Below are positions 30,900 to 36,913 of a stretch of 38,380 nt of DNA, piece after piece. Every line of letters starts with the position of its first letter. Position 1 is the first letter of the stretch. This DNA comes from a virus. The notes beneath the pieces are model-generated. The model was not told where the DNA came from, ran no database searches, and saw nothing but the letters and a program-made list of their open reading frames with translations. The stretch covers positions 1-38,380 of IMG/VR virus record IMGVR_UViG_3300026078_000052. One strand, given 5' to 3'. Position numbers and translations under genes: made by a program.

Positions 30900-31398
30900 C
30901 TCGGTTGTCCTGCTCGATTACCCAATTCGCGAATGCGGCTTGCCAGTCTCGCTTGACGGCGTTCGGACCGTTCGCGGAGCGCCAGTGGTTTTCGAAGCTT
31001 TCGCGGGCTCTGCGGCCCCAATCCTGGCCCCGGCGGTCAACGACCTCTCGGGCTACCGTGCCGTCGTTGAACCGCGACGGCTTCCAATCATCGGGCAATC
31101 GTGTGCCAGCCTCGCGCGCCCGTCTCACACGGGGGGTAGGATTAATTTCTTTAGGGGGTCTGGGGGACGTTTCTTTATCAAGGACGGGGACCAATTCCGC
31201 GGTTTCCGCCGACTCCGGTGGAATTCCGGTGGAATGATCGATCTTAGCGAGGCGCTTCCGCTCGCGGTCATAGGCTCGCCGCTTGTCAGCAACAGGGTCG
31301 GTGGTGGCGATGGATGCTTCCATGTCGGCGACTGCCGCCACGATAGCTTCGTGGGGCATACCAGCCGCCAGCATGTGACGGAGCGCCTCTGCGATCAC
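30787..31398 (-). CDS. DnaT-like / initiator-type replication protein
   Basis: 203 residues from a GTG at 31398 overlapping the preceding stop (GTGA). The N-terminus is helical (ALRHMLAAGMPHEAIVAAVA), the middle basic (KRRAYDRERKRLAKIDHS) and Pro-rich, and residues about 110-165 carry DDWKPS, then FENHWRSANGPNAVKRDWQA and AFANWV, a pattern of the DnaT-type ssDNA-binding C-terminal domain found in phage replication proteins (F-x-x-x-W-R-S ... K-x-D-W-x-x-x-F-x-x-W). It would take the place of lambda O in opening the phage origin. Confidence 0.75.
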   Translation of the reverse strand: MIAEALRHMLAAGMPHEAIVAAVADMEASIATTDPVADKRRAYDRERKRLAKIDHSTGIPPESAETAELVPVLDKETSPRPPKEINPTPRVRRAREAGTRLPDDWKPSRFNDGTVAREVVDRRGQDWGRRARESFENHWRSANGPNAVKRDWQAAFANWVIEQDNRDGSRPGQRPASQSGHGSTVDAAQRFLARHSAAAGQPS

Positions 31399-31580
31399 TC
31401 AGGCACCGCCTCAGGGCGAGCCCGGATGATGTCCTGATCGTCCAGATCCTTGACACGTGCTGCTATCCAGCCGGTGATCGTATCGAGTGGAATGCCTGAC
31501 GATCGCGCCCACCAGTCGGGACGCAGAACGGCCAGATCATCGCGGGAAGCTGTGGAGATGTAGCGTTCGTAGAGGGTCAT
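31395..31580 (-). CDS. Small replication-operon protein (61 aa)
   Basis: ATG 31580 overlaps the methyltransferase stop (ATGA) and its stop overlaps the next GTG. The longer frame to 31646 has no ribosome-binding site. Product: MTLYERYISTASRDDLAVLR then SSGIPLDTITGWIAARVKDL, with an Arg/Asp-rich end. May be a DNA-binding accessory for the replication protein. No family recognised. Confidence 0.55.
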   Translation of the reverse strand: MTLYERYISTASRDDLAVLRPDWWARSSGIPLDTITGWIAARVKDLDDQDIIRARPEAVPE

Positions 31581-32107
31581 GCCGCCAATCTCCCGAAGAA
31601 CAGCGCTGCGGCTTCCGATGGGCGATCGAACAGGTGCCAGGCGCAATTGTCCTTGCCCGTCATCTTGCTGTCAGGAATCCACTTGACCCGCCCGACGCTC
31701 ACGATCTTGCGGAGTCGCGGCAGATACGGGGCGGACTGACGGGTATGCTGCCAGTCGGCGTCGAACAGCAGCCATGTGGGTAGCCGGTCGGACAGGTTGG
31801 TGATGATGGGATGGAGTAGGCGTCGATCCCACGGCGGATTCGTGATGAAACAATCCGCGCCGTAGCCAGCGCTCAACTCAATCCGAGCGTCACCGATATG
31901 GATATCCGAGCGCTGTGGCTCGATATCGAATGCGTAGGTGCACTGATGACCAGCGGCTACCAACGCAGCGATCAACGCCCCATTACCGGCGCATGGCTCT
32001 ACGAACCGGGTGCGCGGCGATAGGTGCGGCAATAGCGGCGCTACGGCCTCGCGTGGGGTCGGGTAGAAGTCGCGCGGGATGCGCTCGAAGGATGAGCGCT
32101 TACCCAT
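31577..32107 (-). CDS. N6-adenine DNA methyltransferase-like protein
   Basis: 176 residues from ATG 32107 (overlaps the RusA gene by 8 bp); 135 bp of open frame before it have no start with a ribosome-binding site. It begins MGKRSSFERIPRDFYPTPRE, has SAM motif I FVEPCAGNGAL (35-45) and the catalytic motif TNPPW (89-93). The order (motif I then NPPW) is of the N6-adenine group. Short chain and no clear target-recognition domain, so it may act on a short site to protect phage DNA or mark replication. Substrate site cannot be read from sequence. Confidence 0.82.
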   Translation of the reverse strand: MGKRSSFERIPRDFYPTPREAVAPLLPHLSPRTRFVEPCAGNGALIAALVAAGHQCTYAFDIEPQRSDIHIGDARIELSAGYGADCFITNPPWDRRLLHPIITNLSDRLPTWLLFDADWQHTRQSAPYLPRLRKIVSVGRVKWIPDSKMTGKDNCAWHLFDRPSEAAALFFGRLAA

Positions 32108-32468
32108 TAGCGCCCTCCCCGATCGCAATAACCACCTTGCCGCCCTTGAGCGGTTCGGCACGGCGGATTGTGAAGGCGAAGCGGTAATCGTTGACCTGAA
32201 GCGCGTCGGCGATCCCGTCGAACCCGGCCTTGCTTGCGGCAAACATTCCGTCCAGATCGCGCTTGCGATTGTCAGGGGGATTGAACGTCACCGACAGCAT
32301 GACCTCCCCGTCAGTCGGGGCAATCACGCCGGCCATCTCAGCCGCCCAAAATGCTACCGTACGATATGCCTTCGCCGCACGGGCGCGCTGCATGTGATGC
32401 GGACGCGCGTTCGGGTGTAGCTCCCTGGGGGGCCACGGTAGCGCGACGGTGCTATAGCCCCCCGCCAT
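32100..32468 (-). CDS. rusA: RusA-type Holliday junction resolvase
   Basis: 122 residues, ATG at 32468. It has LPWPPRELHPNARP near the start and the catalytic block RKRDLDGMFAASKAGFDG, with D71 and D73, followed by QVND94; these match the aspartates D70, D72 and D91 of E. coli RusA. The enzyme cuts four-way junctions in symmetric fashion and is needed to resolve recombination or replication intermediates before packaging. Length matches the family. Confidence 0.9.
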   Translation of the reverse strand: MAGGYSTVALPWPPRELHPNARPHHMQRARAAKAYRTVAFWAAEMAGVIAPTDGEVMLSVTFNPPDNRKRDLDGMFAASKAGFDGIADALQVNDYRFAFTIRRAEPLKGGKVVIAIGEGANG

Positions 32469-32471
32469 GAC

Positions 32472-32996
32472 CTAGTATTCCTGCCGGGCGACGTTGGCGG
32501 CGCGGACGCGCATTGCCAGCTCGGTTGATGCGATCATCCTTTGGGCGTGCGCCATCGTGCCGGGGATCTCGGCTTCGATGGCCTCTCTGGCAGCACCGGA
32601 GCCAATCTTGCGGCGAAGCTGTTCGTATTCGTCGCGGCGATCGACCGGGCACCAGCCCAGCCAATGCTCCCGAACCTTAATGCCGACTTCCGCGCGCTTG
32701 GCGAGGTTCTTTGCCTTTCCGTCCGGGCTGGCGTCGTATAGCGCCCTAACGCGAAGGCCGCACTGGCGCTTGTATTCGATCCATGCCGGGTCGTTGGCGC
32801 GCTCTTGCTCAAGCTTTACGCGGGCAATACTCTTTGCTTCGCGGGCTTCGGGGGTGCGCAGCGCGGCGCGAAGGCGCTCCAGGCGCTTTGTCTGTACCTC
32901 CGGGTTATTCCGCGTGATGGCTAGCGCGCATAGCCGGCAAAGGCCCCTAGAGGCGCGACTGACCGGTTTGGCGCATTGGTTGCATGTCTTGCTCAT
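32472..32996 (-). CDS. Zinc-finger and basic-helix phage protein
   Basis: 174 residues, ATG at 32996 overlapping the CII-like gene (ATGA). The N-terminus has CNQCAKPVSRASRGLCRLCA, a C-x2-C ... C-x2-C zinc finger, followed by a very basic Arg/Lys helix (KRLERLRAALRTPEAREAKS), then WLGWCPVDRRDEYEQLRRKI and a helical end. This combination is frequent in sphingomonad phage early operons. DNA-binding is likely; the role, for example transcription or recombination, is unknown. Confidence 0.68.
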   Translation of the reverse strand: MSKTCNQCAKPVSRASRGLCRLCALAITRNNPEVQTKRLERLRAALRTPEAREAKSIARVKLEQERANDPAWIEYKRQCGLRVRALYDASPDGKAKNLAKRAEVGIKVREHWLGWCPVDRRDEYEQLRRKIGSGAAREAIEAEIPGTMAHAQRMIASTELAMRVRAANVARQEY

Positions 32997-33415
32997 GCCG
33001 CAGCCCTCAACTGAACGAGTTTCCCGGTGAGCTTCGCAGCTTCACCCGGCCCAATGTCGCGGCCAGCTTCGCTCTCGGGGTGGTGCGTGGCGTTCTTCGC
33101 CGCGAGGTAGTCCGCAGCGAGTTCCGCAACCTTGTCGTGATCTACGCCCTCAGGGACGCGGACGACTTGCCAGCCGTTGGGCAGCAGCAGCGACAGCAGA
33201 TCAGCGGGGAGCGCCTCACCCTCGCAGAGCGCGTAGATTGCGCCGCCGGGAATTTGCGCGGGCTCCCGGCTTCCCTCTTGCGGGAAATAGGTGAGCAGCG
33301 TTTCGTAGGGAATGCGGCTGTCAGCAGCTACCAGCTTGAGGGCGATGCCCCGGCGGTCGATCTCACGACGAATGCCGCACTGGCGCTCGCGGATGATCGC
33401 AACATTGTCAGGCAT
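32993..33415 (-). CDS. CII-position HTH-like regulator
   Basis: 140 residues, ATG 33415 with a strong GGGGAGGAATAAG upstream. The N-terminal region (REIDRRGIALKLVAADSRIP, YETLLTYFPQEG) fits a helix-turn-helix; the middle (AIYALCEGEALPADLLSLLL) is helical. It lies downstream of Cro and upstream of the replication genes, the position of lambda cII, so a lysis-lysogeny regulator is plausible but not shown. A longer frame to 33601 covers the next small gene and is not used. Confidence 0.6.
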   Translation of the reverse strand: MPDNVAIIRERQCGIRREIDRRGIALKLVAADSRIPYETLLTYFPQEGSREPAQIPGGAIYALCEGEALPADLLSLLLPNGWQVVRVPEGVDHDKVAELAADYLAAKNATHHPESEAGRDIGPGEAAKLTGKLVQLRAAA

Positions 33416-33435
33416 GATCTTATTCCTCCCCAGGA

Positions 33436-33588
33436 TTAGTTGTTGCGGCCATGGAACGGAGTCTGACCCCGATCGATCTTGGTGAAGCGGCGACGCGGGT
33501 AGTCGCGCGGCTGAAGGATGAGGCCGAGCAGCCCGGTCGCGCCGATGCCGATCGGGACGGCGACCACGATAAGAAGTATGTCGCTCAT
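33436..33588 (-). CDS. Small membrane protein (50 aa)
   Basis: ATG 33588 with GGGGAAG upstream, overlapping the stop of the preceding small gene (ATGA). One transmembrane helix (ILLIVVAVPIGIGATGLLGL) and a basic C-terminus (QPRDYPRRRFTKIDRG). Such a gene between Cro and the CII-position regulator may be an early membrane function such as superinfection exclusion. No homology is claimed. Confidence 0.55.
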   Translation of the reverse strand: MSDILLIVVAVPIGIGATGLLGLILQPRDYPRRRFTKIDRGQTPFHGRNN

Positions 33589-33767
33589 GAGGCTTCCCCA
33601 TGTTGATTGGTTGGATTGCTGGATTGCGAACGACTGCGCCCGTTCAGATCCGCGACGGGCGAAAGGCTGGAGCCATTCAGGCAACCGCGAGCGATAGAGC
33701 GCGCCCAGCTACCAGGCTCGGACACGTTATCGATCGTGACGGTGCGGCGGGGGAACGTGGCGGTCAT
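33585..33767 (-). CDS. Uncertain small protein downstream of Cro
   Basis: 60 residues, ATG 33767. It overlaps the next gene in an ATGA, which is the main reason to accept it. The sequence (TATFPRRTVTIDNVSEPGSW then Ser/Asn/Arg-rich) has one beta segment and is otherwise low in order. Ribosome-binding site weak. Confidence 0.4.
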   Translation of the reverse strand: MTATFPRRTVTIDNVSEPGSWARSIARGCLNGSSLSPVADLNGRSRSQSSNPTNQHGEAS

Positions 33768-33902
33768 GCCGACGCGCCCGATGGTAAACGAACCGCTAGT
33801 GTCGTATCTTGTGCGAAACGACTATTAAACAACGCGGTAGGGCCGTTTCGGGCGCTAACATATGTTGCAAGATCAAACCAAAGTGGATTAACCCTTCCAG
33901 TT

Positions 33903-33920
33903 CCGCGCTTGTTGGCGCGG
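33903..33920. promoter_or_regulatory. Hairpin upstream of plus-strand gene
   Basis: CCGCGC (33903-33908), loop TTGTTG, GCGCGG (33915-33920), a perfect six-pair stem 11 bp before the Shine-Dalgarno of the next gene. No T-run on either side. The rest of 33768-33940 holds no gene; it would carry the promoter for 33941. Confidence 0.4.
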
Positions 33921-33940
33921 CACCAGCGGGAGGGGTGTAA

Positions 33941-34165
33941 ATGCGTAGCGCCATATTGGTGGATTCTGTCCTCGACTTTGAGATCAGAGGCGAACACGTC
34001 CACATTACCGACAGCGGGGGAGCGGTCCATTTGGCGCTCACTCGGCACACGTTCTTTGCCAACCTTGCCCGCGCGCAATCCGTTGCTTTGGATATGTGCG
34101 CAGCTGACGGGCAAAAGATTGCCCACTTGCCCGGCGGCAGGATCGTTATCGGTGGCCCGGTCTAG
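33941..34165 (+). CDS. Small plus-strand protein inside the Cro operon region
   Basis: 74 residues, ATG 33941 with a strong GGGAGGGGTG upstream. Product MRSAILVDSVLDFEIRGEHV, HITDSGGAVHLALTRHTFFA then HLPGGRIVIGGPV. Beta-rich, with natural codon use. It lies between Cro and the small minus genes but in the other direction, ending convergently 3 bp from the Cro stop (34162). Transcripts from the Cro promoter would be antisense to it. The function is unknown. Confidence 0.65.
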   Translation: MRSAILVDSVLDFEIRGEHVHITDSGGAVHLALTRHTFFANLARAQSVALDMCAADGQKIAHLPGGRIVIGGPV

Positions 34166-34398
34166 CATTGCGCTGCCGGCGGCGTGCGATCACGCGACTG
34201 GAGATATTTCAGCGCGTCGGCCGGTAGCTCGACCGAATTTGATTGAGCCGCCAGCATCACGCCAAGGCGCTGCGATGGCGGAATTTCTGGCGGCTCTCTT
34301 GTCTTCCAATAGCTCGCGGTTTGCTGCGGCACGTTCGCCTTATCGGCAATCGCGCTTGTGCCACCGAACGCCTTGAAGATCGTGTGAACTACATGCAT
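34162..34398 (-). CDS. Cro-like repressor
   Basis: 78 residues, ATG 34398, leaderless by position (the -10 box ends 7 nt before it). The N-terminus (VHTIFKAFGGTSAIADKANV then PQQTASYWKTRE) is a helix-turn-helix in which the recognition helix PQQTASYWK follows ADKANV; the rest is short and basic. Divergent from the S24-type repressor, with one operator between them, as Cro is from CI in lambda. It would repress the repressor promoter and open the lytic path. Confidence 0.78.
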   Translation of the reverse strand: MHVVHTIFKAFGGTSAIADKANVPQQTASYWKTREPPEIPPSQRLGVMLAAQSNSVELPADALKYLQSRDRTPPAAQC

Positions 34399-34405
34399 AG
34401 CTCAT

Positions 34406-34434
34406 CTATTACCGATTATCGGTACTCTTTGCAA
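34406..34434 (-). promoter_or_regulatory. P(R)-type promoter of the Cro / replication operon
   Basis: On the minus strand TTGCAA (34434-34429), 17 bp, TAATAG (34411-34406). The operator at 34411-34423 fills the spacer. Transcription start near 34399 puts the ATG at the 5' end of the message. Confidence 0.6.
34411..34423. promoter_or_regulatory. Operator 1, ACCGA-TTA-TCGGT
   Basis: Perfect 5+5 dyad with three-base centre; flanking T (34410) and A (34424) extend it by one pair. Identical to the site at 35460-35472. Located in the spacer of the Cro promoter. Confidence 0.8.
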
Positions 34435-34482
34435 GAGCCGTCGTTACCGTTTTTGGTGGATTTCGGAATTTTGGATGAGCGC

Positions 34483-34488
34483 CATAAT
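34483..34488 (+). promoter_or_regulatory. -10 box of P(RM), repressor maintenance promoter
   Basis: CATAAT, five of six matches to TATAAT, ends 6 nt before the repressor ATG at 34495. The -35 region (ATTTCG or TTTCGG) is poor. A weak half operator (ATCGGT) overlaps it. This is like lambda P(RM), which also makes a leaderless cI message. Confidence 0.5.
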
Positions 34489-34494
34489 CGGTCT

Positions 34495-35076
34495 ATGGCT
34501 GAACCCGCATTTGATCTGGACCGCGTTAGGGAGGCGATGCGCGATCAGCGCGTCACTCAGGAAACCTTGGCCAAGGCGATCGGGCTTACCCATAAGTCCG
34601 CGTTGGCAAAGATTTTCAAGGGCGAGCGCCGCGTACAGATTGCCGAGGCCGCCAAGATCTACGACTTCCTGCGCTTGGCCCCTGAAGGAGCTGTGGGCGT
34701 CCAGAGCGTGCCGGTGATAGGGATGGCGTCCGCCGGTCGTTGGCGCGAAGCTGTGGACATGCCAGGCCCCCGGATGACCATACCCGCCGGCATTGCCAGC
34801 AACCGAGCTTTCGCGGTTGAGGTCGTCGGCGACAGCATGAACTTGCTAATCCGCGATGGCGGGTGGATCGTTGTTGACCCTGGCCAAAAGTCTCTCACGG
34901 ACAGCAAGTGCTACCTTATCCAGAATGGCGAGCATGAAGTGACGGTGAAGGCGTATCGGGCCAAGCCGCCGCGCTTTGAGCCTATGTCGGATAACGAGGA
35001 TCACCAGTCCTTTCTGGTGAGCGATTGCGACTTCATCGTATTGGGCCGCGTTGTCTGGACGGGTTCACCACTTTGA
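34495..35076 (+). CDS. CI-type repressor (XRE HTH + S24 peptidase)
   Basis: 193 residues, ATG 34495 and no Shine-Dalgarno. Residues 7-55 are an XRE helix-turn-helix (TQETLAKAIGLTHKSALAKI). The C-terminal half is a LexA/CI-type S24 protease: nucleophile S114 in VVGDSMNLL, Lys152 in VTVKAYR and a likely cleavage bond A80-G81 in MASAGRW. It dimerises on the ACCGA-N3-TCGGT operators, holds lysogeny, and self-cleaves on RecA activation after DNA damage. Divergent from Cro; the membrane gene follows at a TTGA overlap. Confidence 0.92.
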   Translation: MAEPAFDLDRVREAMRDQRVTQETLAKAIGLTHKSALAKIFKGERRVQIAEAAKIYDFLRLAPEGAVGVQSVPVIGMASAGRWREAVDMPGPRMTIPAGIASNRAFAVEVVGDSMNLLIRDGGWIVVDPGQKSLTDSKCYLIQNGEHEVTVKAYRAKPPRFEPMSDNEDHQSFLVSDCDFIVLGRVVWTGSPL

Positions 35077-35435
35077 GGCTGGGCTGGTATGTCCGCCTTT
35101 GCTTAATCCTGTCGCTCTGGTGGCTGCCGATCGGAACCTACTGGTTCGAGCACCGCGACGAGCATGAGCGCACGGGGTTGGTCTACTCATCTGCCGACCT
35201 TTGCTATCGCGCCGTCTACAACGTCCCGATCGACAAGTTCAACACGGCCTGGCGTCGTTGCTATGACAGCTCGAAGGCTGGGTTTGAGCGTGTGTCGGCG
35301 GCCGAGGGCAATATGTGGCAACTAGCGTTCAGCTTTGCCCTGGCGTGTTGCGTTATAGGGTGGCTGGCCGCCCTTCTCTTATATTGGTCCGCGCGCTTCG
35401 TCCTCGCCGGGAAAAATGCATCCAAACCAAAATAA
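35073..35435 (+). CDS. Two-helix membrane protein in the rex position
   Basis: 120 residues if started at the TTG (35073) that overlaps the repressor stop; a longer frame from TTG 35025 lies inside the repressor gene. Helix 1 is YVRLCLILSLWWLPIGTYWF, helix 2 WQLAFSFALACCVIGWLAAL, with a 60-residue loop containing three Cys and charged residues. Co-transcribed with the repressor, it is made in the lysogen, the place of lambda rexAB and of many exclusion or conversion genes. Superinfection exclusion is plausible, not shown. Confidence 0.7.
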   Translation: MRLGWYVRLCLILSLWWLPIGTYWFEHRDEHERTGLVYSSADLCYRAVYNVPIDKFNTAWRRCYDSSKAGFERVSAAEGNMWQLAFSFALACCVIGWLAALLLYWSARFVLAGKNASKPK

Positions 35436-35447
35436 CCGAAATTCGGT
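35435..35447. promoter_or_regulatory. Operator 2, ACCGA-AAT-TCGGT
   Basis: Perfect 5+5 dyad of the same type as operator 1 with centre AAT, placed just before the -35 box (35449) of the rightward early promoter. Its centre lies 25 bp from that of operator 3. Confidence 0.8.
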
Positions 35448-35448
35448 A

Positions 35449-35477
35449 TTGACGTCATAACCGATTATCGGTAACAC
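35449..35477 (+). promoter_or_regulatory. P(L)-type promoter of the rightward early operon
   Basis: TTGACG (35449-35454), 17 bp, TAACAC (35472-35477). Operator 3 fills the spacer and operator 2 adjoins the -35. The operator-to-box distances match those at the Cro promoter exactly, so one repressor can control both. Confidence 0.7.
35460..35472. promoter_or_regulatory. Operator 3, ACCGA-TTA-TCGGT
   Basis: Identical to operator 1. It lies in the spacer of the rightward early promoter, ending at the first base of the -10 box. Confidence 0.8.
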
Positions 35478-35511
35478 CCCTTCAACACGATCAGAGTGTT
35501 GGAGGCGGAAT

Positions 35512-35682
35512 ATGGCCCTTACGTACAAAAAGCTGGCTCGCGGGATAGTCGTATATCTCGACGGATCTGAAGTCGGGACCATCCGCAGCGTTCGCGCCGG
35601 TTTCCAGTATCAGCCCAAGGGCTCGCGCAATGCTGGTGAAGTCTTCTCGACCGTCAACGAATGTAAGGCGTCGTTGGCTTGA
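35512..35682 (+). CDS. First early gene, hypothetical (56 aa)
   Basis: ATG 35512 with a strong GGAGGCGG upstream; stop at 35680-35682. The product, MALTYKKLARGIVVYLDGSE then VGTIRSVRAGFQYQPKGSRN and ECKASLA, is a compact beta-rich miniprotein. It is 35 bp from the early promoter, the place of lambda N, but its composition does not look like an Arg-rich N-type antiterminator. Overlaps the next start (TTGA). Confidence 0.65.
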   Translation: MALTYKKLARGIVVYLDGSEVGTIRSVRAGFQYQPKGSRNAGEVFSTVNECKASLA

Positions 35683-36125
35683 CCGCTCACGCTCACCTAG
35701 AAGAGGGGCAGGATAGTGGCGCGTCGGCGTTGCCGACCGGGCTTTCGTCGGCTGCGCCGATCGAGCCAGCTTCGCCGTCTCGACCAGAGGCTTCAATCCC
35801 ATCGCGCGGCGATTGGGTGCTGTTCCGATCGGCCACTGGATATCAGAAAGTTGCTGTCGAGATGAAGCAGGCCGAGAAGGTCACCCCGCGATTGGTCAAG
35901 TTCGTCGGCGCCAACTATCCCCGCCAGTGCGGCATCCTTGAGGTTGTTGGGTCGTTCGCCGACAAGGCGACGGCAGAGCGCGTGAGTGACTCGATTGGCG
36001 GTATCGCTGGCGAGTACGAACGCCGACGCAGAGCCGCGCAAGACGAGCTTTCCGCGCGAATGACGGCCGCTATTACGGCAGCAAATCAGCAGATCGCTCG
36101 CCTTATCGCTGAGGCGTCGAAGTGA
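35679..36125 (+). CDS. Hypothetical early protein with C-terminal coiled coil
   Basis: 148 residues from a TTG at 35679 (AAGG about 10 nt upstream) overlapping the preceding stop; a later start is possible. Residues 1-45 are Ser/Pro/Ala-rich and disordered; the middle (GDWVLFRSATGYQKVAVEMK) is beta-rich, and the last 45 residues are helical (YERRRRAAQDELSARMTAAI). No domain recognised. Confidence 0.55.
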   Translation: MTAHAHLEEGQDSGASALPTGLSSAAPIEPASPSRPEASIPSRGDWVLFRSATGYQKVAVEMKQAEKVTPRLVKFVGANYPRQCGILEVVGSFADKATAERVSDSIGGIAGEYERRRRAAQDELSARMTAAITAANQQIARLIAEASK

Positions 36126-36358
36126 ACGCGCCCGCCACCCTGACCGAACACAACGCCCTCCGTTACTGTCCCTCCTGCACAGCAATGTCAGAGATGGATG
36201 AAGACGGAACGTGTCTTGAATGCCTCTCCATCATCGACCTGACCCTCTGGCAGGAAACAGAGGAAGCATGGGCTTCCGATGCTCGCGCAATGGAATGTGC
36301 TGAGCCTGTCGATCCCTTCTTTGCGCCGGATAGGGCGCTCAACCGTGGATATTTGTAA
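36122..36358 (+). CDS. Zinc-finger early protein (78 aa)
   Basis: GTG 36122 (GAGG upstream) overlapping the preceding stop (GTGA). YCPSCTAMSEMDEDGTCLEC is a C-x2-C-x11-C-x2-C zinc ribbon; the rest is acidic (WQETEEAWASDARAMECAEP). Its own stop overlaps the next ATG (TAATG). May modulate host transcription or replication, which would suit an early gene, but no homologue is recognised. Confidence 0.65.
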   Translation: MNAPATLTEHNALRYCPSCTAMSEMDEDGTCLECLSIIDLTLWQETEEAWASDARAMECAEPVDPFFAPDRALNRGYL

Positions 36359-36633
36359 TGGCTGCACCCTTGCTCACGACCATTCATTTGCCAACCTCCA
36401 AGTTTGGTAGCGGCCTAGCGGAATGGGGAGAGCTTTCGGCAGCCGGCATGATCGAACACATCCGCCACCGCGCTAAAATGTTGCGCGCGGAAGCTGATGC
36501 GATCGACGCGGCGGCCGATGAGGATTTCCAGATCGACGTAGTGCGCGGGTCAGTGATCCAGCGTCATGTCAGAACGGTGCAACTTAGCCCCGTCGTCACG
36601 GCTCGCCTTGTCGAACTGGCAAAGTCCTCATGA
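36358..36633 (+). CDS. Hypothetical early protein (91 aa)
   Basis: ATG 36358, coupled to the preceding gene. The centre is a helix (MIEHIRHRAKMLRAEADAID), followed by AAADEDFQIDVVRGSVIQRH and a C-terminal helix. The helix-plus-strand layout with a DFQIDVVRG core is common in sphingomonad prophages. The function is unknown. Confidence 0.55.
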   Translation: MAAPLLTTIHLPTSKFGSGLAEWGELSAAGMIEHIRHRAKMLRAEADAIDAAADEDFQIDVVRGSVIQRHVRTVQLSPVVTARLVELAKSS

Positions 36634-36689
36634 CCCCCTTCTTTACTGCCGATCGTGGGTTGAACTTTGGATATTGGAACGAGCGATGA
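36630..36689 (+). CDS. Possible 19-residue linker ORF
   Basis: ATG 36630 overlaps the preceding stop (ATGA), and its stop TGA overlaps the next ATG (36686). The 19-codon frame (MTPFFTADRGLNFGYWNER) fills exactly the gap between the two genes. It may serve to carry ribosomes to the next gene rather than to make a working peptide. Confidence 0.3.
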   Translation: MTPFFTADRGLNFGYWNER

Positions 36690-36913
36690 GTTTCATAGAC
36701 CGGCTTTTCGATAGCCTGGAGATTCCTGGTCCTAATAGTAAATGGATGGAAACTAACGGGAATGTTGCTCGGAAGGCATACGAAGAAATGATGGAAGAGC
36801 GGGCGATGCGCTCGCCTTGCTCGCGCCGTTCTGGCGGGTCTTCGACCCCGAGCCAACAAGTTGTCTCGGCCCTGCCGGGCGCCGGCCACTATCGCGAAGG
36901 AGAATCCGCATGA
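36686..36913 (+). CDS. Hypothetical early protein (75 aa)
   Basis: ATG 36686 (GGAACGAG upstream). The first 40 residues (MSFIDRLFDSLEIPGPNSKW, KAYEEMMEERAM) look like a small folded peptide; the remainder is Ser/Pro-rich and contains PSQQVVSALPGAG, encoded by the 19-bp repeat shared with 4344. The stop overlaps the DHH gene start (ATGA). Confidence 0.5.
   Translation: MSFIDRLFDSLEIPGPNSKWMETNGNVARKAYEEMMEERAMRSPCSRRSGGSSTPSQQVVSALPGAGHYREGESA
36849..36867 (+). repeat. 19-bp direct repeat, copy 2
   Basis: CGAGCCAACAAGTTGTCTC, identical to 4344-4362. Here it lies in the 3' end of the 75-residue gene, before the DHH phosphoesterase. Confidence 0.8.

Noticed and set aside
33764-34168. 134-codon minus-strand frame between Cro and the small genes
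   Set aside because: No Shine-Dalgarno and poor composition compared with the plus-strand gene 33941-34165; kept only as a point in the findings because of its ATG/TGA overlaps.
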